Notes: generated by a model from the sequence alone, not told the origin. A stretch of 64,000 nucleotides of DNA from Sulfitobacter sp. THAF37 (GCF_009363555.1 NZ_CP045373.1:1-64000), one strand, 5' to 3'. Counted from the stretch's first letter, positions 16,813 through 25,878 are shown. A program made the numbers and translations.

Positions 16813-16836
16813 CGGGCGCCGCGACTGCGGCGCCCG
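16813..16836 (-). terminator. Intra-operon hairpin after the substrate-binding protein gene
   Basis: A perfect 10-bp stem (CGGGCGCCGC / GCGGCGCCCG) with a 4-nt loop lies just after the stop of the binding-protein gene and before livF. There is no strong T tract, so it may act as a partial terminator or an RNA-stabilising end that keeps the binding-protein message more abundant than the ATPase message, as known in other ABC importer operons. Confidence 0.6.
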
Positions 16837-16843
16837 GATTAAT

Positions 16844-18082
16844 TCACCATTTCTCAACTTGCGGAACGTCGACACCCGTTGCCGCGATGGTGATTTTCCC
16901 ATCTTTGACGGTGCCCACATTCACTTTGAGGCCTTCCAATGGGAACGGTGCTTCTGGCGTAAAGGACAAGGTCGGCAGGAACCCATGGGTTTCTTCGGTG
17001 GTGATCGGTTTGGCAAAAAGCGCCTCACGTACCATCTCTCCGGTCAGGCCCTCGGCGCCGTTCGCCTCGATCGCGTGATCGATCACGGTCACGGTATAGA
17101 GACCCTGAGATACGCCCATTGCGGTCACGACGTTCCAAGGTGCTTCGAGTCCGTAATCGGCAACCAATGTCTCGTAGAATTGTCGCGCGGGAGTGTCCTC
17201 ATCGGCCGCAATCGCCATGCCGTAGGCTTCAAAGTCCCCCTCCATTTGCTCAAGCCCGCCAAGCGCGCCACCCGAGGCTGGAAGCCCGTTATGCGAACTC
17301 ATCATGATCGGGATGTTCGCCCCGTTGGCCTGCAGCCCACGTTTCGCGGCAACCACGATAGAGGTGTTAGTTTGGATTACCAGCGCCTCGGCCCCGGCTC
17401 GTACAACGCGGCGCATTTGCCCCGTCAGATCGGTGGGTTGAACTTCGGTATAGATGACCTCGACGAGGTCGATCTCCTCGGGGTGCTCTTCGGCATAGAG
17501 TTCAAGGCCCTTTGCCATGTCGACATAGGCAGGCGATGCTTCGGAGGCGAGGATCGCAACCTTGAGCGGTTCGTCTCCTCCGCGCTGTTCACGCATCCAG
17601 TTCAGAAAGCCGACACTTTCGTGCGAATAGGTCGGGCGTGGGTTGAAAATCCAGGCATCCGGTTGCCAGGCAAAACCGTAGGCCGCTGTGGCCATGAACA
17701 TCGGGATTTTGTCTTCCGGCAGGCGTTCGGAAAGGGCCGCGACGTCAGGCCCGCCGAGGCCGACAACCGCAATCGGGTCCAGTTCCGATTTGATCCCGGG
17801 CCAGAGACTTGCCACCTGTGCCGCGTCATAGCGGGTTTCGTAGTTTTTGTAGTTCAGCGTGACGCCAAGTTCCTTGCCGCGGGTTTCATTCCACCAGGTG
17901 AACACAGCTTCGCGTCCGCCTGCCAGGATGGGCATGATGTCAGCATAAGGGCCGGAAAAGTCCGACAGCAGGGCGAGATTATAGGTCTCTTCGGCCTGCG
18001 CCTTCAAAGGCATGGTCGCCGCGGCCGCCAAGGCAGCCGCTGCCAGTAAGCCGCGAAGACCTCGATTCGATTGGTAAGTCAT
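16844..18082 (-). CDS. Periplasmic substrate-binding protein of the LivK/HAAT family
   Basis: 412 residues. A signal peptide is visible: basic start, the Ala/Leu-rich core LLAAAALAAAATM and a likely cleavage after AQA near residue 30. The mature part starts with YNLALLSDFSGPYAD and has the two-lobe type I periplasmic fold (ALVIQTNTSIVVAAKRG, LEQMEGDFEAYG). This is the family of branched-chain amino acid and aromatic/alicyclic acid binding proteins. It determines transporter specificity, but the ligand is not evident. A stable hairpin follows the stop codon. Confidence 0.9.
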   Translation of the reverse strand: MTYQSNRGLRGLLAAAALAAAATMPLKAQAEETYNLALLSDFSGPYADIMPILAGGREAVFTWWNETRGKELGVTLNYKNYETRYDAAQVASLWPGIKSELDPIAVVGLGGPDVAALSERLPEDKIPMFMATAAYGFAWQPDAWIFNPRPTYSHESVGFLNWMREQRGGDEPLKVAILASEASPAYVDMAKGLELYAEEHPEEIDLVEVIYTEVQPTDLTGQMRRVVRAGAEALVIQTNTSIVVAAKRGLQANGANIPIMMSSHNGLPASGGALGGLEQMEGDFEAYGMAIAADEDTPARQFYETLVADYGLEAPWNVVTAMGVSQGLYTVTVIDHAIEANGAEGLTGEMVREALFAKPITTEETHGFLPTLSFTPEAPFPLEGLKVNVGTVKDGKITIAATGVDVPQVEKW

Positions 18083-18116
18083 ATTCTTCCTCCCAGGTTT
18101 AGAGCCGCTCTATTTC

Positions 18117-19169
18117 TCAGTAAGGAAACGGCCAGATACGGTATGACGACTTCAGGATGTTCCAGCGGTGCATCAGCCCCTTGGGTTCGAGGATCATAAA
18201 CAATGCGATCACGCCGCCAAGAACGACATTCATGCCAGCGAACACGATGTCACCGCCAAGGAATGATACCGAGTCGGCGATATTGGGGCCGACCGTCGCG
18301 ATAATTTCCTGGATGATGCGGATAATGAAGACGCCGATCAGGGCCCCCACGATTGAACCCATCCCGCCGACGATGATCATCGCGACGAAGAAGATCGAGT
18401 GAAACAGGGTGAACTGGTCTACCCCCACGAAGCGGATCAGATAGGCCCAAAGCGCCCCGCCGACGCCCGCATAGAAAGCGCCGATCAGGAAGGCATTTGC
18501 CTTTGTGGCCGCGACATTGATCCCCATTATACCCGCGGCCACGTCATCATCCCTGACCGCCACGAAGGCACGGCCGAAGCGTGACCGAACGATCCCGAAC
18601 GCGCCCGCCACCATGATCGCGGTCACGGCGAAATTCAGATAGAACTGCGAAGATTCGCTGACAAATCGCAGCCCGAAAAGCTCGGCCGGGGGCACGGTGA
18701 TACCGTTCGACCCACCCAGCCAGGTTGACGGCAGGTTCAATACGGCAAAGTGGAACAGGAACTGAGCTGCAATCGTGGTCAGTGCCAGATAGAACCCCTT
18801 GATCCGCGCCGCGGTCAAGCCAAAGAGAAAGCCGAACAGCGCAGCCGAGAGCCCGGCCAGAGGAATGGTCAGCAGAAACGTAAGGCCGGTCTTCGAGGCC
18901 AGTATCGAGGCCGTATAGGCGCCGACCCCCATGAACGCCGCCTGACCCAGGTTGATCTGGCCCGCATAGCCGGTGCAGATCTGAAGCCCGACGGCGATGA
19001 CGGCGCTGATCATCATCATATTCAGGATAGCGATGATACGGCTGCTCACCAGGTAAGGCGCCAACAGCAGTAGAGCCATGAATACGACGAGGGCCAGAAA
19101 CTGCCAGCGCGTTCGGATCAAACGTCTGTCACTGCGATAGCTTGTCGGGAATACGCCAGAAGGATCCAT
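18117..19169 (-). CDS. livM: LivM-type ABC transporter permease
   Basis: 350 residues of the HAAT permease family, with an N-terminal cytoplasmic stretch followed by about eight or nine hydrophobic segments. The motif GYAGQINLGQAAFMGVGAYT near residue 70 and the cytoplasmic EAA-like loop AVRDDDVAAGIMGINVAATKANAF are characteristic of LivM. It forms the membrane channel with LivH. The start is 3 bp after the livH stop, so the two are translationally linked. Confidence 0.92.
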   Translation of the reverse strand: MDPSGVFPTSYRSDRRLIRTRWQFLALVVFMALLLLAPYLVSSRIIAILNMMMISAVIAVGLQICTGYAGQINLGQAAFMGVGAYTASILASKTGLTFLLTIPLAGLSAALFGFLFGLTAARIKGFYLALTTIAAQFLFHFAVLNLPSTWLGGSNGITVPPAELFGLRFVSESSQFYLNFAVTAIMVAGAFGIVRSRFGRAFVAVRDDDVAAGIMGINVAATKANAFLIGAFYAGVGGALWAYLIRFVGVDQFTLFHSIFFVAMIIVGGMGSIVGALIGVFIIRIIQEIIATVGPNIADSVSFLGGDIVFAGMNVVLGGVIALFMILEPKGLMHRWNILKSSYRIWPFPY

Positions 19170-19172
19170 GGA

Positions 19173-20057
19173 TTACACCCGTTCGATTGTGCGCCAGCCG
19201 AACAGGCCGGTCGGCCGGATCAGCAGAATGGCAAGCATTATGATATATGGAACGACACTGCCGAGCGAGCCACCGATCAACGGATCAAGGTAGTTGGTGG
19301 TCAAGCTCTGCGCGATGCCGATGATTATTCCTGCCAAGATAAGCCCGCCGATGGATTCCAGCCCGGCAAAGAGCGCCACCGGCAGGGCCGCGAACCCGAT
19401 ATCCGAGGCCAGGAAGGTCAGCGATTTGCCGCTGAGAAAGATCATCGCACCAATTGTGGACAGGATTGCCCCGAGAACCCAGGCAACGGCAATCGAGCCT
19501 TTCACCGAAATGCCCATCGAGGAAGCTACGACGTGGTCCTCCGCCACAGCGGTCATACGGAGGCCGGACCGGGTCCGGTTGAAGAACCACGACAGGCCGA
19601 CGGCCGCGACAATGGTGATGATCCCACCTATCAGGAGGTTCATCGGGATCAACATATCGCCGAGGAACAAGGGTTTCAGCGGAAAAATGATCGGGAAGGG
19701 TCTTACCGCGGGACCGAACACAAGCAGCACCAAACCGCGCAGCAGGATCAAAAGGCCGACGGTGACCATGACCATCGAGAAAACCGATTCACCGATCAGC
19801 TTTGTCAGGAAAATCCGTTCGATTGCGTACCCGACCAGCCCGGCCAGAACCAGCGAAAGGGGTATCGACAACCAAAGGCTAAGCCCCGCTTGCATCGTTG
19901 TGAACCAGACGATGAACCCGCCGATGATCACAAGCTCGCCCTGCGCGAAGTTGAACACCTTGCTGGCGCGGTAAATCACAACAAAGCCCATGGCCACCAG
20001 CGAATACAGAAGGCCGATCAAAGCCCCGGTAATGATGTCATTGATGAAATAGACCAT
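19173..20057 (-). CDS. livH: LivH-type ABC transporter permease
   Basis: 294 residues, nearly all hydrophobic segments, with the LivH pattern YSLVAMGFVVIYRASKVFNF near the start (A-GLIYR-like and NFAQGE) and the loop RMTAVAEDHVVASSMGISV in the middle. A ribosome site (AAAGGAGG) precedes the start. It pairs with LivM. It follows the CoA ligase gene by 15 bp, showing import and activation are co-expressed. Confidence 0.92.
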   Translation of the reverse strand: MVYFINDIITGALIGLLYSLVAMGFVVIYRASKVFNFAQGELVIIGGFIVWFTTMQAGLSLWLSIPLSLVLAGLVGYAIERIFLTKLIGESVFSMVMVTVGLLILLRGLVLLVFGPAVRPFPIIFPLKPLFLGDMLIPMNLLIGGIITIVAAVGLSWFFNRTRSGLRMTAVAEDHVVASSMGISVKGSIAVAWVLGAILSTIGAMIFLSGKSLTFLASDIGFAALPVALFAGLESIGGLILAGIIIGIAQSLTTNYLDPLIGGSLGSVVPYIIMLAILLIRPTGLFGWRTIERV

Positions 20058-20072
20058 TGTCGCCGACCTCCT

Positions 20073-22070
20073 TTAAGATTTGGACTGCCGCTTGGCAGCC
20101 TTCGATGCGTTTTCAACATCCGACACGCGAACCGTGGTCTTGAGAACGCCTTGACGGCCGTCCTGATAGGTCACAGCGATTTCGAGATCTGTCTCGTCAT
20201 CGCCAGCATAGATCGCCTCGACGAGCTTGGCATACCGTTCCTCCAGAAAGGCCCGGCGAAGCTTTCGGCTGCGGGTCAACTCGCCTTCATCCGGGTCGAG
20301 TTCCTTGGGAAAATTCGCAAAACGTGCCACGCGCGAGCCTTCGGGCAGGAGCGCATTGATGCGCGCCACTTCGCCTTTGATAAGGTCCAGAACTTCGGGT
20401 TTCTGCGAGAGATCGGTGTAGGTCGAAAAGCTGATCTTGTTCTCTTCCGCCCAACGCCCGAGAACTTCCATATCGATATTGATAAGCGCGCTGACGAAGC
20501 TCCGGGTTTCGTCGCCCAAGGTCATGAGATCCTTGATGAAGGGGCTATACCGCAACCGCGTTTCGATGAATTGCGGCGGATAGCTGTGCCCATTTGCCAG
20601 GCGGCGCATATCCTTGACACGGTCAAAGAACAAAAGCTCGCCGTCGTCGGTCATCGACACCGCGTCACCGGTCTTGTACCAACCGTCTTCGGTCAATTCC
20701 TCTGCGGTCTTTTCGGGCTTGCCGTGATAGCCACCGAAGCCCGATCCGCCACGCACCTGAAGCTCCCCTTCGTCCGAGACCCTGTATTCCAGCGGTTCGC
20801 CGTAGTTCGTGTTGCTTTGCATCCAGCTGCCGCTGGTTTCCAGCTGATAGCTTTCGCCGACATGCGCGGTCAGAAGGCCGATTTCGGTCGCGCCATACAC
20901 GTTGCGCAGCTTAACCCCCATCGCGTGGAACATACGAAAGACGTCAGGTGCCATCAGGGCGCCGCCGCTCATTGCGTTTTTGGCCTTACCAAGGCCAAGA
21001 TTGTCGCGCAGGTGATGCAGCACCAGAGCTTCGGCAAAGGGAAGCTGCAGGCGTGCGGCAAGGCTGGGGCTACGCCCCTCCAGCCGTTCCACATAAACGT
21101 CGTGGCCGACCTTCATGCCCCAGTTGTACATCGCATTGCGGATTTTGCCCGCCCCCAGCATCCGGGCCTGAACGATGGAGGCGAGATTTTCCCACTGGCG
21201 CGGGCTGAACACCAGTGCGTCGACCGCCAGTTCGCGAATGTTGGTCAGTACGTCTTCAGGGCCTTCGGGGAAATTGACGACCATGGGCGCGATCAAACCG
21301 ATCGACAGGCCGAAAATCTGTTCCGTGACCCAGGCCGGCGAAATGTAGGTCAGGTATTCGGTGCCCGGCGCGATTTCGATTGCCCCCATCACCCGCGAGC
21401 AATTGTCGAACAGGTAGCGATGGCTGATGACAACGCCCTTGGGTTTTCCCGTGGTACCCGAGGTATAGGACAGCAAGGCGGTATCGTCCGCCCGTCCACG
21501 TTTTACGTGTTCTTCAAATCTGGCGGGTTCCTTGGCGTGGATCTGACGCCCTGCCGCGCTCACACTTTCAAACGAATGCAACAGGGGATGATCATAGCCC
21601 CACAGACCGGAATCGTCCCAGTAAACGACCGCCAGGGCGCCCGAGTACTTGCCCGCAATCTCGATGCATTTATCGACCTGCTCCTGATCCTGCGCCAGAA
21701 AAATCCGCGTTTGCGAGTCTTCGGCCAGATACAGAATCTCTTCAGCGTTTTGATCCGGATAGACAGACAGGACTTTGCCGCCTAACGACTGGACGGCGTA
21801 TTCAGCCCAGAAATGTTCGGGTTCGTTTTCGCCAATCATCATGACGGATTCGCCAGCCGACAAGCCCAGGTTCTCCAACCCGAGAGCCAGGGCGCGAACC
21901 CTGTCAAGAACATCGGCCCAGGTGAATTCACGCCAGATGCCCAGGCGCTTGTGCCGTTCGGCGAGGTTGGTCGGTGTGGATGTCGCTCGCGCGAGCAAAA
22001 CCTGCGGCAGGGTTTCGCTATGTGTCACTGCTGGGTCCGAAAAGACCATTGCTGTCCGTTGTTTGACCAT
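20073..22070 (-). CDS. Long-chain-type acyl-CoA synthetase within the transporter operon
   Basis: 665 residues, the length of long-chain acyl-CoA synthetases. Visible ANL motifs are YTSGTTGKPKGVVISHR (phosphate loop, about residue 195), YGATEIGLL, GWYKTGD and DRVKDMRRLANGHSYPPQFIE. The C-terminal domain ends with a Lys/Arg-rich tail; the usual final Lys motif is not obvious. Its position between livG and livH suggests it activates the imported acid as it enters the cell, a gene order seen in several proteobacterial loci for aromatic, alicyclic or terpenoid acids. The substrate is unknown. Confidence 0.88.
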   Translation of the reverse strand: MVKQRTAMVFSDPAVTHSETLPQVLLARATSTPTNLAERHKRLGIWREFTWADVLDRVRALALGLENLGLSAGESVMMIGENEPEHFWAEYAVQSLGGKVLSVYPDQNAEEILYLAEDSQTRIFLAQDQEQVDKCIEIAGKYSGALAVVYWDDSGLWGYDHPLLHSFESVSAAGRQIHAKEPARFEEHVKRGRADDTALLSYTSGTTGKPKGVVISHRYLFDNCSRVMGAIEIAPGTEYLTYISPAWVTEQIFGLSIGLIAPMVVNFPEGPEDVLTNIRELAVDALVFSPRQWENLASIVQARMLGAGKIRNAMYNWGMKVGHDVYVERLEGRSPSLAARLQLPFAEALVLHHLRDNLGLGKAKNAMSGGALMAPDVFRMFHAMGVKLRNVYGATEIGLLTAHVGESYQLETSGSWMQSNTNYGEPLEYRVSDEGELQVRGGSGFGGYHGKPEKTAEELTEDGWYKTGDAVSMTDDGELLFFDRVKDMRRLANGHSYPPQFIETRLRYSPFIKDLMTLGDETRSFVSALINIDMEVLGRWAEENKISFSTYTDLSQKPEVLDLIKGEVARINALLPEGSRVARFANFPKELDPDEGELTRSRKLRRAFLEERYAKLVEAIYAGDDETDLEIAVTYQDGRQGVLKTTVRVSDVENASKAAKRQSKS

Positions 22071-22074
22071 GCCG

Positions 22075-22854
22075 CTACCCCAGATATGCCTTTATGACAG
22101 CCGGGTCCTTCTGGATTTCTTCCGGGGTGCCTTCGGCGATGACCCGCCCGAAATCCAGCACCACGATCCGGTCGGCAAGGTCCATCACGACGCCCATGTC
22201 GTGCTCCACCAGAACTACCGGAATCTTGCGCGCCTCGCGCACATCGAGAATGAAGCGCGCCAGGTCTTCTTTTTCCTCCGAGTTCATGCCGGCCATCGGT
22301 TCATCCATCAGCAGGATCGACGGTTCCTGCGCCAATGCACGGCCCAGATCGACACGCTTGCGCAACCCATACCCCAACGTGCCCACGGGCCGGTTGCGGA
22401 TTGCCTCGATCTCGAGAAAATCGATGATCTCCTCTGCGGCTTCACGATGTTCCGATTCCTCGCGCATCACGGGACCGAACTGGAAAAAGGCCTGGACTAC
22501 ATTCGATTTCATCAGCATGTGGCGGCCGATCATAATGTTTTCCACCACCGTCTGCCCGGCAAAAAGATGGGTGCCCTGAAACGTCCGCGCCAGACCGCGC
22601 CGGGCGATCTGGTCAACACGCAGGCCGGTCACGTCCTGCCCGGACAATTCGACACGGCCCTTCTGCGGACGGTAGAAGCCCGCAGTCACGTTCAGAAGTG
22701 ATGTTTTTCCGGCTCCGTTCGGTCCGATAATTGCAAGCAATTCATCGTCGGCCACAGAAATGCTCACATCGTCGAGCGCGGTCACACCGCCAAATTTCAA
22801 AGTTGCACCACGCACCGCAAGCGGTGAGGATACGTGCCCGTTATTCGTGGTCAT
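22075..22854 (-). CDS. livG: LivG-type ABC transporter ATPase
   Basis: 259 residues from the ATG that overlaps the stop of a short leader ORF (ATGA). It has Walker A IIGPNGAGKTS, TFQGTHLF (Q-loop), a LivG-typical long helical insert, a signature region YGLRKRVDLGRALAQEPS and Walker B LLMDEP. The LSGG-type signature is reduced to LGYGLRK, normal for LivG. No ribosome site of its own is seen just before the start, so translation probably depends on the leader ORF. Confidence 0.9.
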   Translation of the reverse strand: MTTNNGHVSSPLAVRGATLKFGGVTALDDVSISVADDELLAIIGPNGAGKTSLLNVTAGFYRPQKGRVELSGQDVTGLRVDQIARRGLARTFQGTHLFAGQTVVENIMIGRHMLMKSNVVQAFFQFGPVMREESEHREAAEEIIDFLEIEAIRNRPVGTLGYGLRKRVDLGRALAQEPSILLMDEPMAGMNSEEKEDLARFILDVREARKIPVVLVEHDMGVVMDLADRIVVLDFGRVIAEGTPEEIQKDPAVIKAYLG

Positions 22855-22943
22855 GTTGCGGCCCGTGCTTTTGCCCCACACCTCATGGAGGCGCGCATAG
22901 CCTGACCGCACGGTTTTTCGTTGGTTACGAGTTTTCCTCGCAT
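22851..22943 (-). CDS. Short leader ORF (30 codons) translationally coupled to livG
   Basis: An ATG at 22943 follows a very strong ribosome site (GGGAGGAGGAACA) and opens a 30-codon frame (MRGKLVTNEKPCG...) whose TGA overlaps the livG ATG. Without it livG would lack a ribosome site. The peptide is basic with no hydrophobic core and no run of a single amino acid. It may be a coupling leader, or the remnant of an alternative livG start after a frameshift. It lies directly downstream of an operator-bearing promoter. Confidence 0.55.
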   Translation of the reverse strand: MRGKLVTNEKPCGQAMRASMRCGAKARAAT

Positions 22944-23009
22944 TGTTCCTCCTCCCACCTCTAAATTCAGAGGTTTGCCTGGTTTATTTACCAAGTTTCT
23001 CCGCCATTC

Positions 23010-23036
23010 CTAACAGATGTTAGAAAATTTGGTCAA
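23010..23036 (-). promoter_or_regulatory. TetR-type operator and promoter of the transporter operon
   Basis: The palindrome CTAACAGATGTTAG occupies 23010-23023. On the minus strand TTGACC (23036-23031) precedes it at the distance of a -35 box, and the far operator arm overlaps the expected -10 region (TAGGAA). It lies 67 bp upstream of the leader ORF start. Arms match the shared inverted repeat exactly. Confidence 0.75.
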
Positions 23037-23065
23037 CAATTGAATTCGCTACCGAAGAAAAACGA

Positions 23066-23905
23066 TCAGACAGCCGCGTACTCTGCGGAAAAGCTTCGAA
23101 GACCGTTTTGATCCTGACACCAGACTGTCCCGGAGGTGCCGGTCTCTTCATTGTGCAGTTGCAATTCGCAGGGCAGGGTGAGTGGCGCGAGTCCGCGAAA
23201 AGAAAACCGGTGAGGCGATGTTTTCAACGCATCCGCCGCCAGATTCAGAAGTAGCGTGGCTTGCAAGGGGCCATGGACAACAAGCCCGGAATAGGCTTCG
23301 GTTTCGGTGGCGTAGATGTGGTCATAGTGAATGCGATGGGCATTGAACGTCAGCGCCGAATAGCTAAACAGCAGAACAGGATCCGGTGTCAGGGTCGATC
23401 TGAGCGTGGTGGGGTCACCCGCGTCAGGTGCGCTCTCGCCCGTGCGGGGGGCGGAAATCTCACGATAAACGATCGTTTGCTGCTCCCGGATACAAAGCCG
23501 GTTGCCACTCAGATACTCATGTTCGACGGTCACAAAGACCAATGGTCCACTACGGCCCTGCTTGGCCACAATATCCCTGATCGAAGAGCGTCGGGTGATG
23601 GTTTCGCCGATTTTCAGCGGCGCGATATGCGTAACATCGCCGCCAGCCCACATGCGGGCGGGCAGCGGAACAGGGGGCAGAAATCCACCCCTCGCGGCAT
23701 GGCCGTCTTCTGACAGGGCGGTCGCTGGCACGGTATCAAGGGCAAGGCACCAATGAATTCCCAGCGGGACATCGCCCGCTCCATCCCAAAGATGCGGACC
23801 GAGCGTGGCGCGGAATTTGTCGATCAGCCCGTGCGTCAGAACATCTTCCTTAGTCTCGGTGCGTCCCAGCCAGGGCGCCAGCGCGTCAAGGTCGATCTCA
23901 CCCAT
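23066..23905 (-). CDS. FAS1-like / HTD2-type hotdog dehydratase (mesaconyl-C4-CoA hydratase-like)
   Basis: 279 residues with an N-terminal hotdog region and a C-terminal MaoC-like half. Motifs typical of this family are LGIHWCLALDTVP, GGFLPPVPLPARMWAGG, VTVEHEY and FNAHRIHYDHIYA, then GLVVHGPLQATLL. Family members hydrate or dehydrate 3-hydroxyacyl-CoA-type thioesters (mitochondrial HTD2, mesaconyl-C4-CoA hydratase). It is the last gene of the eleven-gene operon. It is the third hotdog hydratase in the window, which together with the SDRs suggests a complete (R)-hydroxyacyl-CoA route. Confidence 0.82.
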   Translation of the reverse strand: MGEIDLDALAPWLGRTETKEDVLTHGLIDKFRATLGPHLWDGAGDVPLGIHWCLALDTVPATALSEDGHAARGGFLPPVPLPARMWAGGDVTHIAPLKIGETITRRSSIRDIVAKQGRSGPLVFVTVEHEYLSGNRLCIREQQTIVYREISAPRTGESAPDAGDPTTLRSTLTPDPVLLFSYSALTFNAHRIHYDHIYATETEAYSGLVVHGPLQATLLLNLAADALKTSPHRFSFRGLAPLTLPCELQLHNEETGTSGTVWCQDQNGLRSFSAEYAAV

Positions 23906-23916
23906 AATCCTAGCCT

Positions 23917-25080
23917 TCAGAACGATCTTGGCATGCCGAGGATATGTTCTCCGACATATGACAGGATCAGGTTGGTCGAGATCGGGGCGACCTGATAGAG
24001 GCGCGCCTCGCGGAACTTGCGCTCGACATCGTATTCCCGTGCGAAACCGAAGCCGCCATGGGTCTGAATGCAGGCATTGGCCGCTTCCCAGCTGGCCTCC
24101 GAAGCCAGCAGCTTAGCCATATTCGCCTGTGCTCCGCAATCCAGCCCAGCATCGAACCGCCTGCAGGCTTCAAAGCGCATCAGATTGGCGGCCTCGATGT
24201 TCACATAAGACCTGGCGATAGGGAATTGCACGCCTTGGTTCTGGCCGATGGGACGGTCAAAGACCACGCGGTCACCGGCATAGGCGCGGGCTTTGTCGAC
24301 GAACCAGTATCCATCACCGATACATTCCGCCGCAATCAGGGTCCGTTCGGCGTTCAACCCGTCAAGAATATGGTAAAACCCGCGCCCCTCGGTGCCGATC
24401 AGGTTCTCGGCGGGGATTTCCAGGTTGTCGAAAAACACTTCATTGGTTTCGTGGCCGGGCATATTGGCGATGGGGCGGACCTCCATCCCGTTGCCGATAG
24501 CCTCTTTCAGATCGACCATAAAGATCGACAGGCCCTGCGACTTTTTCTTGACCTCGCTCAGCGGCGTGGTGCGTGCCAGCAGGATCATCAGGTCGGAATG
24601 CTGGATACGGCTGATCCAGACCTTCTGGCCATTGATCTCATACCGGTCACCTTTCTTGACCGCGGTGGTCTTCAGTTTGGTGGTGTCGGTCCCGGTTGTC
24701 GGTTCGGTCACGGCCATGGATTGCAGGCGCAACGCGCCGCTGGCGATGCCGGGCAGGTATTTCTGCTTTTGCTCATCCGAACCATGCCGCAGCAGCGTGC
24801 CCATGTTATACATCTGCCCGTGGCAATGGCCCGCGTTTCCGCCGCAGCGGTTCACCTCCTCCATGATGATCGAGGCTTCGGTCAACCCCAGACCCGAGCC
24901 ACCGTATTCCTCTGGGATCATCGCGGCAAGCCAGCCCTCGCGGGTCAGCGCATCGACGAATTCCTCGGGGTAGGTTTCGTCTTCGCCGAACTTGCGATGA
25001 TACTCTGGCGGAAACTGCGCGCAAAGTGCGCGCAAGGCGTCGCGCAGATCGGTGTGAGTGTCTGGGGCTGACGTCTGCAT
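23917..25080 (-). CDS. Acyl-CoA dehydrogenase lacking the usual C-terminal Glu
   Basis: 387 residues: MIPEEYGGSGLGLTEA, MAVTEPTTGTDTTKLKT, KVWISRIQHSD, a QNQGVQFPIA strand, THGGFGFAREYDVERKF and the C-terminus GEHILGMPRSF. It belongs to the subgroup ending LG-PRS(Y/F), as does the gene at 32809. In the paralog the segment before that end reads APVNREL with Glu; here it is APISTNL without one. The catalytic base may be supplied elsewhere, or the protein may act with a partner. Ends 11 bp before the dehydratase start. Confidence 0.85.
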   Translation of the reverse strand: MQTSAPDTHTDLRDALRALCAQFPPEYHRKFGEDETYPEEFVDALTREGWLAAMIPEEYGGSGLGLTEASIIMEEVNRCGGNAGHCHGQMYNMGTLLRHGSDEQKQKYLPGIASGALRLQSMAVTEPTTGTDTTKLKTTAVKKGDRYEINGQKVWISRIQHSDLMILLARTTPLSEVKKKSQGLSIFMVDLKEAIGNGMEVRPIANMPGHETNEVFFDNLEIPAENLIGTEGRGFYHILDGLNAERTLIAAECIGDGYWFVDKARAYAGDRVVFDRPIGQNQGVQFPIARSYVNIEAANLMRFEACRRFDAGLDCGAQANMAKLLASEASWEAANACIQTHGGFGFAREYDVERKFREARLYQVAPISTNLILSYVGEHILGMPRSF

Positions 25081-25083
25081 CGG

Positions 25084-25878
25084 TTACTTCGCTCCCGGAC
25101 CCGACGTTTCAAGAATTTCCTGCTCGGCACGCTGCCAAAGCTCATAGGAAATCGGGTTTTCGCTCTCTTCGAGGATATGACCGACCAGACCGATGGCGCG
25201 TGCCATGACGCCAAAGCCCCGCACGATCTTCCAGGGGAAGCCAAATTCACAGCAGATCGCTCCGATCGCCCCGGTGGCGTTGATCGGCAGCATCTTACCC
25301 GATTTTTCTTCGGCAACGGCCTGAATTTTCTGGATCAACTCGATGTATTCACCGGACTTGCCGTTCTCGGCAGCGATCTGGAACAGGCGAGGTGTGCGCG
25401 GATCGACCGGCTTGTGCACCGGATGGCCCAGCCCCGGCACGATCATCTTGCGGGCGCGGAATTTTTCCACCGTCTCGACGGCCAGCGCATCCAGATCGAC
25501 ACCGGTGCCCAACTTGTCCTGTGGCAGTGCCTCGTAAAGCATCTTCGAGGCACCCTCCATAGAACCGACAAAGACGGTGCCCAGCCCGCACAAGCCAGCC
25601 GCCACAGCCGCCTGAAGCGATTCCGGCGCCCCCATATAGGTCATCCGCGCCGCCAGGGCCGAGGGCGTGATACCATGTTCGACCAAGGTAATGACGATAG
25701 CGTTAAAGACGCGGCTTTCCTCGGGCGTGGCCTTGCGACCCGTCAACTGCAGAAACGCCAGATCGCCGAGGTTCATGTGGCCCAGGATCTCGTTGGGCAG
25801 ATCGAGCCCACGCACGCTGATCTTGTCAGAGGTGCTCCAGGCAATGTCGGAGCTGATTTTTTCTTTGCGTTTTCCCAT
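25084..25878 (-). CDS. Citrate synthase-family protein, citryl-CoA lyase-like
   Basis: 264 residues, shorter than citrate synthase, starting at an ATG that overlaps the SDR stop (TGATG). The citrate synthase fold is recognisable from GLGHPVHKPVDPRTPRLFQIA, which matches the catalytic His segment, and from LSAR/ALAARMTYMGAPESLQAAVAAG. The region holding the catalytic Asp of citrate synthase (NVDFYSG) reads INATGAIGA, so that Asp is not present. Databases usually call such proteins citryl-CoA lyase; a C-C bond lyase acting on a branched hydroxy-acyl-CoA would fit next to a carboxylase and an HMG-CoA-lyase-like gene. Function is unproven. Confidence 0.72.
   Translation of the reverse strand: MGKRKEKISSDIAWSTSDKISVRGLDLPNEILGHMNLGDLAFLQLTGRKATPEESRVFNAIVITLVEHGITPSALAARMTYMGAPESLQAAVAAGLCGLGTVFVGSMEGASKMLYEALPQDKLGTGVDLDALAVETVEKFRARKMIVPGLGHPVHKPVDPRTPRLFQIAAENGKSGEYIELIQKIQAVAEEKSGKMLPINATGAIGAICCEFGFPWKIVRGFGVMARAIGLVGHILEESENPISYELWQRAEQEILETSGPGAK

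Noticed and set aside
19533..21785. A 750-codon open frame on the plus strand
   Set aside because: It runs antisense through livH and the CoA ligase, whose protein signatures are unambiguous. The antisense product is His/Arg/Gln-rich with no family motif. Long antisense frames are common in GC-rich codon-biased genes.
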